From Saprospiraceae bacterium (GTDB taxonomy: Bacteria; Bacteroidota; Bacteroidia; Chitinophagales; Saprospiraceae): a DNA stretch of 64,000 nt. Each line of letters begins with the position of its first letter. Position 1 is the stretch's first letter. The notes below the pieces were generated by a model. It made no database searches and had not been told where the DNA came from. It saw only the letters and a program-made list of their open reading frames with translations. The position numbers and the translations under genes are program-made. The stretch spans positions 1,054,001-1,118,000 of the forward strand of contig JADJNW010000001.1 in the NCBI GenBank assembly GCA_016714085.1. Reading direction: 5' to 3'. Positions 55,005-64,000 of this stretch are shown here, in pieces.

Positions 55005-55700
55005 TTATAAATCACCTTTCATGGGTCGCAGCAGGATTTCTTCGAGGCAAACCGTTGGCCCTGTATTCCAGGCATTCCAAATGGCTTGTGCGACTTCTTT
55101 TGGGTCGATGAGTCGTTCGGAAGAAATATTCGAGCCTTCCCAGGAGGCAGTATTAGTCGAGCTTGGGAGTATTGCAGTGACTTTCACACCTTTGTTTTGC
55201 AATTCCAGCCGTAGGCATCGTGTGAAGCCGAGCATAGCGTATTTCGTGATGGTGTAAGAACCAGAATCGGCATAAGCTTTGAGGCTGGCGACAGAGCAGA
55301 GATTAAAGATATGTCCTTTCCTCGTTCCACCATCATAGGTGCGATAGCGCGCGTGAGATGATAAGCAGCATACAAATTAATATTCATCATGTTTTCAAGA
55401 AGACCATTATCTTCATCCAGCATTTCACTTTGAATAAAAATACCAGCATTATTAATTAACAAATCAACCGTATCCCAATGCGTTTTAATAAGATCGCCGA
55501 GGCGCAGCACTTCTTCTTTTGAGCGAGATCGGTCGGGAAAATATGTATCTGAACTGGAAATTTGCTTCCCAAATCCTGTTTCAACTGCTGAAGGTCTTCG
55601 CTGTGGCGGGCACCAACGCGAGGTTGAAGCCCTGTTGTGCAAAGATTTCGGCGGTGGCGCGCACAATGCCTTTGGTAGCTCCGGTGATTATTGTGTTCAT
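55005..55700 (-). CDS. Short-chain dehydrogenase/reductase, frameshifted
   Basis: About 232 residues over joined frames. It starts M-N-T-I-I-T-G-A-T-K-G-I-V-R-A at 55700, the TGxxxGIG nucleotide-binding motif with Val in place of the last Gly. The L-L-I-N-N-A-G-I-F motif follows, then Y-T-I-T-K as the catalytic YxxxK with the serine in C-S-V-A-S. Indels are needed near 55620, 55530 and 55320. It is an NAD(P)-dependent oxidoreductase; the C-terminus (V-K-V-T-A-I-L-P-S-S-T-N-T) fits the classical sepiapterin-reductase-like group. The substrate is unknown. It lies 128 bp from pepP on the same strand, across a stretch of simple GGTTATTGG-like repeats. Confidence 0.75.
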
Positions 55701-55888
55701 CGTTTGAAGTTTGAGGTTTGGATGTTCTGACATCTCTTATCTGACATCGGACATCTCTCTTCCCAGACGATTCAACTTCTTTTACATTAGGATTGTTGCG
55801 TAAAAAGCTTTTACTAAAAGTTCGATTGAGCGAATTCTGCAAAATTGAACTATTTTTGGGCTTTCTAATACGGCAGAACCCGAAAGAC

Positions 55889-56631
55889 ATGAATTTAAAG
55901 ATTCTTTACCACTTTGGCCGCTATGTATTGATGCTTGGCACGGCGTTGGGGCGACCTGAAAACTGGCGGATGTACTACAAGGAAACCATGCGTCAGATGA
56001 ACGATATCGGGGTAGGGTCCTTGATTATTGTGGTGTTGATTTCCATTTTTATCGGTGCAGTGACCGCGATCCAGTTTGCCTATCAGCTTGACGGAACCTT
56101 AGTGCCTCGTTATTACATTGGTTATATCGTGCGTGATAGTACCATTATAGAATTAGCGCCTACTATTACATGCCTGGTATTGGCAGGGAAAGTGGGATCG
56201 AATATGGCGGCGGAGATAGGCGGGATGCGCCAGAAAGAGCATATCGATGCGATGGAAATCATGGGCGTGAATACCGCTTCTTATTTGCTGCGACCGAAGA
56301 TTTTAGCGGCTTTGATCGTGATTCCGATGCTGGTGGCGATTGGTGCATTTGTGAGCATCATGGGCGGTTATCTCGCTTCTGTGCCTACTGGTTTGATGAG
56401 CGATGCAGAATATGTGCAGGGGTTCGTTCGTTCTTTTTACAGAAAAATGTGCGGATGATGTTTGTCAAAGCTATTGTTTTTGCATTTATCCTTACAAGTG
56501 TATCATGTTATCAGGGTTATTATGTAAAAGGCGGCAGTATAGAGCTTGGTCGAGCCAGCACCAATGCTGTTGTATTTAGTGATATTTTAATATTATTAGC
56601 TGATTATTTAATCGCAGTGCTTTTAACATAA
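55889..56631 (+). CDS. mlaE: MlaE-type lipid ABC transporter permease, one frameshift
   Basis: About 248 residues from the ATG at 55889 (M-N-L-K-I-L-Y-H-F-G-R-Y). A 32-codon in-frame upstream extension to 55793 is unlikely. The MlaE/YrbE signature is clear: I-F-I-G-A-V-T-A-I-Q-F-A-Y-Q-L, then A-G-K-V-G-S-N-M-A-A-E-I-G-G-M-R and E-I-M-G-V-N. The frame breaks near 56445 after Q-G-F-V-R-S, where the other frame reads F-L-Q-K-N-V-R-M-M-F-V-K and runs to 56631. It is the inner-membrane subunit of the phospholipid transport system that maintains outer-membrane asymmetry. The ATPase follows after 28 bp; no MCE (MlaD) protein is seen here. Confidence 0.85.
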
Positions 56632-56659
56632 TAAGAATGTAAAGATTGAATAATAAAAT

Positions 56660-57439
56660 ATGATTAAAGCCGAAAATATTTATAAATCTTTTGAAGGGAA
56701 TGATGTTTTAAAAGGCATTACCACTGAGTTCTTTCCCGGCAAAACCAATTTGATCATTGGACGAAGCGGGGCAGGAAAACCGTACTGCTAAAGATTCTGG
56801 TGGGCTTGCTGACCCCAACGAGCGGCAAAGTTCTTTATGATACTACCGATTTTTTTCAGTTTGGATAAAAAGAGAAACGCGCTTTGCGAATGCAAATCGG
56901 GATGCTGTTTCAAGGTTCGGCTTTATTCGATTCAATGACCGTCGAGCAAAATATTCGCTTTCCGCTTGATATGTTTACAACCATGACCGCCAAAAAGAGA
57001 AGCTGAATCGAGTAGATTATTGTCTGGAAAGGGTAGAATTGACGGGCAAAAACAAAAGCTTTCCCTCTGAAGTGAGCGGTGGGCAACAAAAGCGCGTAGG
57101 TATTGCTCGATCTATTGTGCTGCAACCCAAATACCTTTTTGCGATGAACCCAACTCCGGGCTTGATCCTAAGACCGCTTTATTAATTGATGAACTTATTA
57201 AAAGTATTACAGTCGAAAATAATATTACCACCGTTATTAATACGCATGATATGAATTCGGTAATGGAAATCGGCGATAATATTATTTTATTATACAAAGG
57301 CGAAATCGCCTGGCGCGGCAGCAACCATGAGGTACTCACCAGTGATAATGAGATTCTCGACGATTTTATTTTTGCATCGCCTTTTCTCCAGCGCTTGCGA
57401 GCCGCAGCTATGGAAAATGGGGCTTCCCCCGCAAAGTGA
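56660..57439 (+). CDS. mlaF: MlaF-type ABC transporter ATPase, several frameshifts
   Basis: About 260 residues over joined frames, starting M-I-K-A-E-N-I-Y-K-S-F. Walker A is G-R-S-G-A-G-K-(T)-V-L-L-K; the gene has AAAA where five A are needed. The signature is S-E-V-S-G-G-Q-Q-K-R-V-G-I-A-R-S. Walker B and D-loop are Y-L-F-(C)-D-E-P-N-S-G-L-D-P, and the H-loop is I-N-T-H-D-M. Breaks lie near 56778, 56867, 56990 and 57137. It should power MlaE. It is the only ABC ATPase in the window, but its type pairs with MlaE and not with MacB/FtsX permeases, so it is not a credible partner for the array. Confidence 0.82.
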
Positions 57440-57461
57440 GAAGCCCGCGATTCCATTTAAA

Positions 57462-57999
57462 TCAGTGTTCTTCCTCGTCATCCTCAGGTTCTTCGCCTGC
57501 CTCAAAACCTTTTGGTTGATTATCGCTCACAGGCGCATTTCCTGATAAACTTTGATTTTCAACCCAGTTAATTAATTGATTCTTATCGGCTTCTGAAAGT
57601 CGTGCCTCCGGATGCATCATTTTATAATCCCATAAAGGCATTTCGCCCTTCTGAATAACTTCAATAATCTCTTCAAATGCTTCTTCTGGCTCTTCACCAA
57701 AAGCTTCTGGTGTTCCCCATTTTGAGAAATTTAAATGTTCTCGCCCTTCTATGATATGATTTTGTAAAATCCAGGATACGGGTGCAACATTCGAGTACCA
57801 AGGATATTTCGTCTCATGTGAATGACAATCATAGCAAGCATTTTTAAGCATTGTAGAGATTTCAGCCGATGGTTGAGCAATCGCTAAAAAGTCCTGTTGT
57901 GGGTCCACTGGTGGATTTTGATGGCTCGGACGTATAAATTGCATTCCAATAAATAGAACCAGCAAGCCAATTAATATGATTTTAATTGCCTTTTTTCAT
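57462..57999 (-). CDS. Membrane-anchored haem-binding-domain (haem_bd, CxxCH) protein
   Basis: About 179 residues. One N-terminal hydrophobic segment (I-I-L-I-G-L-L-V-L-F-I-G-M-Q-F-I-R-P) is followed by C-Y-D-C-H-S-H-E-T-K-Y-P-W-Y, a CxxCH haem-attachment motif in the setting of the haem_bd family (PF14376). The tail is highly acidic (E-A-G-E-E-P-E-D-D-E-E-E-H). The ATG at 57999 is followed by six A and then GGC, while the frame needs five or eight, so a homopolymer indel separates the start from the body. It probably sits on the periplasmic face with covalent haem c and may act in redox or cytochrome assembly. It is 48 bp upstream of nothing in its own direction and convergent with mlaF. Confidence 0.78.
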
Positions 58000-58046
58000 G
58001 TTAATGTTTTTTGTTTTAAAAATAATTTACTCCCCTTTCAGATCGT

Positions 58047-59200
58047 TTATTCCTCTCCATCCATACTTCCATTGATGTAATAAGCTCCTCGTAGCGCTAG
58101 TTGCTCGTTGTCAGCCAGTTCCAATTGTTCAATTTCTATAAAGTCTCCATCAGAAGCGCCGGTAATGACTGCTGTTTTTCAAAACCATTTACTTTTTAAT
58201 AAAAATAAAACTTTCGTTACCTTCTTTTATAATAGCGCTGGTGGGCACTGCTATCACTTCCTTGGCTTGCGTAAGAATGCGCGCTTGTACATAAGTGCCT
58301 GCAATCAAATCAATTGGTTCTTTATCAAAATGCCCATGTACCATCGTTGTTTTGGTTTCGGGCTCAATCATTTTGCCCACCAGGTGCACCTCGGCAGTAT
58401 AAACGCGATCGCTACCAGGCATCTGGCATTCAATTCGTTGACCTTCTTTGAGTTGGGTACATCTTTGGCAAAAACCTGTAATTCAAGATGGACGTGGCTT
58501 CTATCTACAATTTCAAATAATAAATCATTCGGTGACACGAGCTTCCCGTTATTAATATTTACTTTAGTGATATAACCATTTACAGGTGCATAAAAACTGA
58601 TCGAAGATTGAATTTCTCCAGTATTTTCAAGCGTTTTGACAGAAATGCCCAGCAATTCGAGTTCCGCTTTCAAACCTTTGTAGCGCGCTTGTTGGAGATT
58701 CAAATCTGCTTTTGCTTGTTCCAGCGTTTTTGCGAAGCGGCATCAGCGGCTGCCAGTGTTTCCTTGCGTTTCAGGTCGTTTTGCAAAAATTCTAACTGGC
58801 TTTGTACCTCCAGAAATTCCCGTTGCAATTTCACGATATCAGGATATTTAATAGAAGTTAATAAAGCGCCTTTTTTACAAAATCACCGGGCAACCATTTA
58901 GCGGATTGAATAAATCCAGCCGTAGGCGTGAAGACCGAATACAAACTATATGGCGGCACTTCAATGAGACCGGGTATCTGACATACCCAGCAATGACGCG
59001 CTTTTCGGGCTTGCCTAACTCGATACCGGCCAGTTCCATTTGTTCGTCGGAAAGCTGTACCAGTCCTATATTTGATTCTGCTGTTTCAGAAACAGGTTCT
59101 GCTTTTTATTACAAGCGACAAGAATTAAACCGAAAAATGTAAAATGTAAAAGATAAAATGTAAAAGATTTAATAAAAGACATTTTTATGATATTTTTCAT
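58047..59200 (-). CDS. RND efflux periplasmic adaptor (CzcB/CusB type), frameshifted lipoprotein
   Basis: About 384 residues over joined frames. The start (M-K-N-I-I-K-M-S-F-I-K-S-F-T-F-Y-L-L) leads to a lipobox-like L-I-L-V-A-C-N-K-K. Then come L-S-D-E-Q-M-E-L-A-G-I-E-L-G, a membrane-fusion hairpin rich in Gln/Leu (Q-L-E-F-L-Q-N-D-L-K-R-K-E-T-L-A), and the lipoyl half G-Y-I-T-K-V-N-I-N-N-G-K-L-V. A beta-barrel region follows (G-T-Y-V-Q-A-R-I-L) and the end is A-L-R-G-A-Y-Y-I-N-G-S-M-D-G-E-E. Indels lie near 59105, 58970, 58880, 58730, 58435 and 58180. It links the inner-membrane pump to the outer-membrane channel. The pump/TolC gene ends 43 bp upstream, so they form one operon. Confidence 0.8.
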
Positions 59201-59242
59201 GATTTTTTATTTAGTAACAAGAGGCAAGAGTCCATCTACCCT

Positions 59243-62200
59243 CTACTCATTCGTTAAAAATTGTAATTTCAAAACTGCCTGATTATATTGATGCATCAAA
59301 TCCAGATAATCCAATTCATTGCGCAAAGCCATTTCCAGACTTTGTACGTAGCGGAAATAGTCAATTTCACCATTTTGCAACTGCACATTCGCCAAGTCCC
59401 GTAATGCTTGAGCTTGCTGACGGAGCGCAGCGCCATTCGTGTCCAATTGCTGCCGCAATAATGCTGCTTGTTGCATTGCCAACTCCACCTGGCGTTGCAG
59501 ATTGGAGGTCGCAAGTTGCAAGTTGTTGCTGGCAATAATTTCCTGCAATTGTGCTTGTTCGATGCGCGCGTTGCGGTTTATTGAAAATTGGTAAGGCTGC
59601 GCCGACCGTCAGCCTTGCAACGCAAAATCCGGGCGGATACTTTGATTAAAATACCCGAATGACCATTCCGGGCTGAGTTGTTTTTGTTGTAAAATGGTCT
59701 CGGCTTTAGCCACTTCGCTTTGCTGGAGAAAAGGCGCTGTCAAAGAACTGGCGCTACCCGTAACCCCTGGCAAGGTTAACTCGCGGAAAGCGTTTTCAGG
59801 TAGGATATAATCCTGATTTAAAAAAGCGGTTTGTCGCAAATTGGATAATGCTTGTTGGTTTTCTAATTCAGCGTTTGTCAATGTTTTAGAAAGGAGAATT
59901 AACTGATTGTCAACCAGTATTTTATCCAGGCGATTAATTTCTCCTGCGTTTAGTTGAAGCGCAGCTTTTTCGACGATATTTTGATACAAATCTCGCTGCT
60001 GCTGCAATAATCGAATTTGTTCGGTGTGATAGGCCCAAGCATGCCAATTTTGTTGTACTTGAAAAATAATTTGTCGCTCCAGCAATGCTTTCTCACTCAT
60101 GAAAAGGGCGATGTTGGTCTTGGCAAGTTCTTTACGCTGCTTATTGGCGGCGAGATTGCCCAGGCTTTGCGAAGCATCGAAGCGATAATCCACAAGGGTT
60201 GTATTGATTTGTCCACTTTCAAGGCTTACACTTCGCTTTCGGAATTTCGCGTGCGCTAATAATTCCGATTTCTGCCATTTGGATTTGCAAATTCCCATTT
60301 TTCAAGGCTGGATGTTCGCGTAAAGCGTGATTGATAGCAGAATCAAGGGGTAATGTTTGTTGTGCAAAAACGCTTGTTCCTAGCAAGATCAAAGCAATTG
60401 TCGCTACTGCTTGGGCCGGGATTTCCGGGCGGCTCAATTTTCGATTGACTAAATAATATAATACGGGCAATAAAATCAACGTGAGCAGCGTCGCTGTAAT
60501 CAAGCCTCCAATCACTACGGTCGCTAAAGGTTTTTGTACTTCTGCGCCATTGGATGTAGAAAGCGCCATCGGCAGGAAGCCAAGCGCAGCAACGGTTGCA
60601 GTCATAATGACCGGGCGCATCCGTATCAAGCTGCCTTCGATTACGATTTCTCGAATGTCGGTTTTTCCTTCTTCGTAACGCATTCTGTTGAAATGACTTA
60701 TGAGTACAATCCCATTCAGTACGGCCACGCCAAACAAAGCAATAAATCCAACACCTGCCGAAATGCTGAAGGGCATCCCGCGCATCCACAACGCAAGCAC
60801 ACCACCAATCGCCGACATCGGCACCGCGGTGAAGATCATCACAGCATATTTCAATTTCCCAAAAGTGAAATACAACAATACAAAAATCAGAAGCAAGGCT
60901 ACTGGTACTGCAATGGCGAGCCTTTGCTGCGCTTTTTGCAGATTTTCAAATTGACCACCGTATTGAATGCTATAGCCTGGCGGCATTTTTAGTTGGGCAG
61001 TCAAAGCTGTCTCTACATCGGCAACAAGGCTGGCGATGTCACGGTTTCTCACGTTCACGCCAATGGTGATGCGGCGGCGAGCGCTTTCGCGCGAAATTTG
61101 CATCGGACCTTCAGTATAATGAGCGGTTGCCACTTCGCTGAGCGGGATGACCGCTTCATTGTCAAGATGAATAAACAACCGACTCAGATCGAGCTCATTG
61201 CGTGATTGCTCGTTTAATCTGACAACCAAATCAAATTTTCGCTCATTTTCAAATACAACACCAGCGGTCTCGCCCGCGTAAGCAGCGCGAACCAGCGTAT
61301 TGAGTTCTTGAATATTCAAACCATATTCGGCAATTTTTTGGCGATTGTATTCACCATCAATTGTGGCAAGCCTTCGGTTTGTTCTACTTTGACATCGGCA
61401 GCACCGGGAATATCATTGATAATATTGGCAGCTTGATCAGCAAGGCGTTTTAATTCTTCTACATTTTCGCCAAAAATTTTCACAGCAAGGTCGGCCTTTG
61501 CACCTGTCATTAACTCGTTGAAACGCAATTGAATAGGTTGTGTAAATTCAAAAGAGGCCCCCGTGATTACTTCCAATTTTGCCTTCATTTTTTCCACCAA
61601 TTCTTCCCGCGTTTCAGCGCTGACCCATTCTTCTTTTTCTTTTAGGATAATCATAATGTCCGCATCTTCAATGGCCATAGGATCGGTGGGAACTTCAGCG
61701 GTGCCGATTTTAGAAACGACGTGTTTTACTTCAGGAAAATTTTTTAATAGAATCTGCTCTGCTTTAGTAGAAGTGTTGACACTTTCCGTGAGTGAACTTC
61801 CGGGTTGAATGGCCATTTGCATCGCCAGATCACCTTCTTCCAAAGTAGGAATAAACTCTGCGCCTAACGATCTGAAAATCAGGAAAGCTGCCAGCAAAAA
61901 AGCCGTTGCCAATCCCAAAATGAGAGATGGAAAACGCAAGGCAAATTTAATGGTAGGGCGGTACATCCGACGCAGGAAATTAACAAACTTATCGGCGAAG
62001 CTCTGATGTGTACGTATTTTCTTAGGCATAACCAAAGCCGTCATCATTGGTACATAAGTCAGGGAAAGCAACAATGCCCCCAATACTGCAAAACTAAAGG
62101 TCATTGCCATCGGACGGAACATTTTCCTTCTGTGCCCGTCAAGGTCATAATTGGGATGAAGACAATGAGAATGATAAACACCCCAAAAACCGCTGCCCTA

Positions 62201-63534
62201 AAGAGCTTCGCGGAAGCATCGCCACAATGTTATCCATTTCGGTTTGCGTAAGTTGCTTCCCCAACGTAATAAGTGAAAATAGTATGCAAAACGCCTTCCA
62301 CTACGATCACCGCGCCATCTACTACAATGCCAAAGTCAATCGCACCGAGCGACATGAGATTAGCGCTAACGCCGAAATAATTCATCAAAATGAGCGCAAA
62401 GAGCATCGCCAAAGGGATGACCGAGGCGACCACCATGCCTGCTCGTAGATCGCCGAGCAGCAGCACCAGCACCAACACCACAATAATGCCGCCTTCCAAC
62501 AGATTTTTCTCAACCGTTTTGATCGTCTTACCCACCAACAAGGAGCGGTCGAGGTAAGGATATAATTCTACACCGGGAGGCAAGGATTTTTTTACTTCTT
62601 CGATTCGTTCCTGCACATTGGCAATGGCTTCGGAAGAATTCGCGCCTTTGAACATGAGCGTAATGCCGCCCACCACTTCGCCTTTGCCATCCATCGTCAT
62701 CGCGCCGAAGCGCTTGGGCGCGCCGAGTTGTACCTTTGCAACATTTTTTACCAAAACAGGAATACCTTGCCGATTGGAGACGACAATATTTTCAATATCT
62801 CCTGCATTTTTCACAATCCCTTCAGTACGAATATAAAATGCATTTGGAGTTTTTTCTATATAACTGCCGCCTGTATTTTGATTATTACGTTCCAATGCAT
62901 TAAAGACTTCGGGAATAGAAACATCGTAACTCTGTAGCAAAATAGGGTCGAGTGCGACCTCGTATTGTTTTAAAAAGCCACCAAAACTACTCACTTCGAT
63001 GATGCCAGGAATACCTGCAAGCTGGCGTTTGACAATCCAATCCTGGATCGTGCGCAATTCCATTGCATCATATCGATTTTCGTAGCCGGGTTGTACCTCT
63101 AGCACATACTGGTAGATTTCGCCCAAGCCCGTTGTAATCGGCATCAGATCAGGCGTGCCTAATCCTGACGGAATCTCACTAATTGCCTGATCGATCTGCT
63201 CTTTCACATACTGCCTGGCGTGCAAAATGGGTACGTGATCTTCAAAAACAATAGTGACCACAGACAAACCAAAGCGAGAAATCGAGCGGATTTCAACGAC
63301 ATTCGGGATATTGGCCATTACTACTTCCACCGGATAAGTAATAAATTGTTCGACCTCCTGGGGGGCCAGGGATTGAGATACGGTGACCACTTGCACCTGA
63401 TTGTTGGTGATATCGGGAACAGCGTCGATCGGAAGGCTTTGTAGTGCAACAACACCAGCGCCGATCAGCCCAATGACCAACATAGCAATGATGAGTTTAT
63501 TCCTCACGGAAAACTCAATGATAGATTTAATCAT
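59243..63534 (-). CDS. czcA: CzcA-type heavy-metal RND pump fused to a TolC-like domain, frameshifted
   Basis: Joined frames give one protein of about 1,430 residues. The pump part (63534 to about 60390) starts M-I-K-S-I-I-E-F-S-V-R-N-K-L. In its fourth membrane helix it has D-F-G-I-V-V-D-G-A-V-I-V-V-E, the HME-RND proton-relay motif of the Co/Zn/Cd (CzcA-like) group. The late part has P-V-I-M-T-A-T-V-A-A-L-G-F-L-P-M-A. The last pump helix region (L-P-V-L-Y-Y-L-V-N-R-K-L) runs in frame into an internal hydrophobic segment, A-Q-T-L-P-L-D-S-A-I-N-H-A-L, and a TolC coiled-coil domain. The TolC part includes the V-G-A-A-L-P-I-F-N-K block. Such CzcA-TolC fusions are known in Bacteroidota. Indels lie near 62225, 62125, 61320, 60240, 59608 and 59575. 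It exports divalent metal ions across both membranes with the adaptor. Confidence 0.82.
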
Positions 63535-63652
63535 TATTAAAGTGTAAAATTCTGATTATCAAAAGAAAATTCAAAAGAAGGCTTAGGAATTGGAAATAGC
63601 AAAAAGGAAAGCACAGAAACTCGTTCCGACTTCCCACTTCGCATTTCCTACT

Positions 63653-64000
63653 TCAAAAGTGTACAGGAGGACGAAAAATGCCAGTTAGGAATCCCGCTAG
63701 ATTCGGAGATTGGACAAGTTGAAAAATAGTTGAGATATTTTTAATAAATGTAAGTTGCAGTAAAGCAAGTTCTTGTACTTCGATGGCGGCTATGGAATTT
63801 CCGAGCGAATGCAGCGGCAATTGGCTATGCTCCTGCTGATGCCCTTGCCCATGCTCGTCGGGCTGAAAAAAATGCAATTCGACGAATTTCCAAAGGGAAG
63901 TCGTCCTGCCAGCTTTGGCTTCTTCTTGCAGGTGTTGCTGAAAATGCTTGAAAGCGTAAATGACCTTTGGCAATTGCCCAAAATCTGCTCTAGGGAAGAG
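63653..64000 (-). CDS. Small histidine- and glutamine-rich protein upstream of the metal pump (5' end outside window)
   Basis: The minus-strand frame is open from the window edge to the stop at 63653, at least 115 residues. It contains a His/Gln-rich stretch (D-E-H-G-Q-G-H-Q-Q-E-H-S-Q-L-P-L-H-S-L) and ends F-R-P-P-V-H-F. I recognise no named family. Small histidine-rich proteins of this kind often precede czc/cus-type operons in Bacteroidota and may bind metal or sense it. The 118 bp between it and the pump gene shows no clear terminator, so it may be the first gene of the efflux operon. Confidence 0.6.
   Translation of the reverse strand, partial: LFPRADFGQLPKVIYAFKHFQQHLQEEAKAGRTTSLWKFVELHFFQPDEHGQGHQQEHSQLPLHSLGNSIAAIEVQELALLQLTFIKNISTIFQLVQSPNLAGFLTGIFRPPVHF

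Noticed and set aside
56660..57439. MlaF ATPase as partner for the permease array
   Set aside because: Its sequence and its neighbour are of the Mla type; FtsX/MacB permeases use a different ATPase class.

Overview
The window looks like a chromosomal contig from a Bacteroidota bacterium, probably of the Saprospiria or Cytophagia type. The signs are an LpxK / acyltransferase / GT2 block, a carboxypeptidase-like-domain outer-membrane receptor, a CzcA-type RND pump fused to a TolC domain, a haem_bd-domain protein, and a very large family of about 800-residue MacB/FtsX-type permeases. Starts are generally not preceded by a Shine-Dalgarno sequence, as is usual in this phylum. The phylum call is an inference from gene families.

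Layout. 1-3.5 kb (+): end of lpxK, a PlsC-like acyltransferase, a family 2 glycosyltransferase and an ECF sigma factor, closed by a good intrinsic terminator. 3.7-4.6 kb: a decayed DUF3825-type gene. 4.9-52.9 kb: the dominant feature, fourteen full-length orphan permease genes plus one 3' fragment, all on the minus strand. None of them has an ATPase gene beside it. Copies 2 to 7, with one small carboxypeptidase-regulatory-like exported protein, are packed 10-54 bp apart. They look like one 15.5-kb transcription unit, read from about 23.05 kb down to a terminator near 7.47 kb.

Plus-strand islands interrupt the permease array. One (23.4-25.9 kb) holds a PmoA/DUF6807-like protein and an esterase fused to a double cupin. 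A second (28.6-32.0 kb) holds an AraC regulator, a DJ-1/PfpI protein with a metal-binding-like N-terminus and a sialidase-like BNR protein. A third (45.5-47.9 kb) holds a TonB-dependent-receptor-like protein, flanked by a permease fragment and its near-identical full-length source. A minus-strand PIF1-like helicase lies at 37.1-39.6 kb. A degenerate ~21-bp tandem repeat fills the gap at 44.76-45.05 kb. Two of the plus-strand operons share an upstream motif that may be the site of the AraC regulator.

53.1-64 kb is ordinary chromosome: Xaa-Pro aminopeptidase, an SDR enzyme, an MlaE/MlaF lipid-transport pair, a haem-binding-domain protein, and an HME-RND metal efflux set (adaptor plus pump/TolC fusion).

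Many genes are split by single-base indels. Several fall in homopolymers, and the protein sequence resumes intact on the other side. I read these mainly as sequencing or assembly errors and list such genes as one CDS with the break noted.
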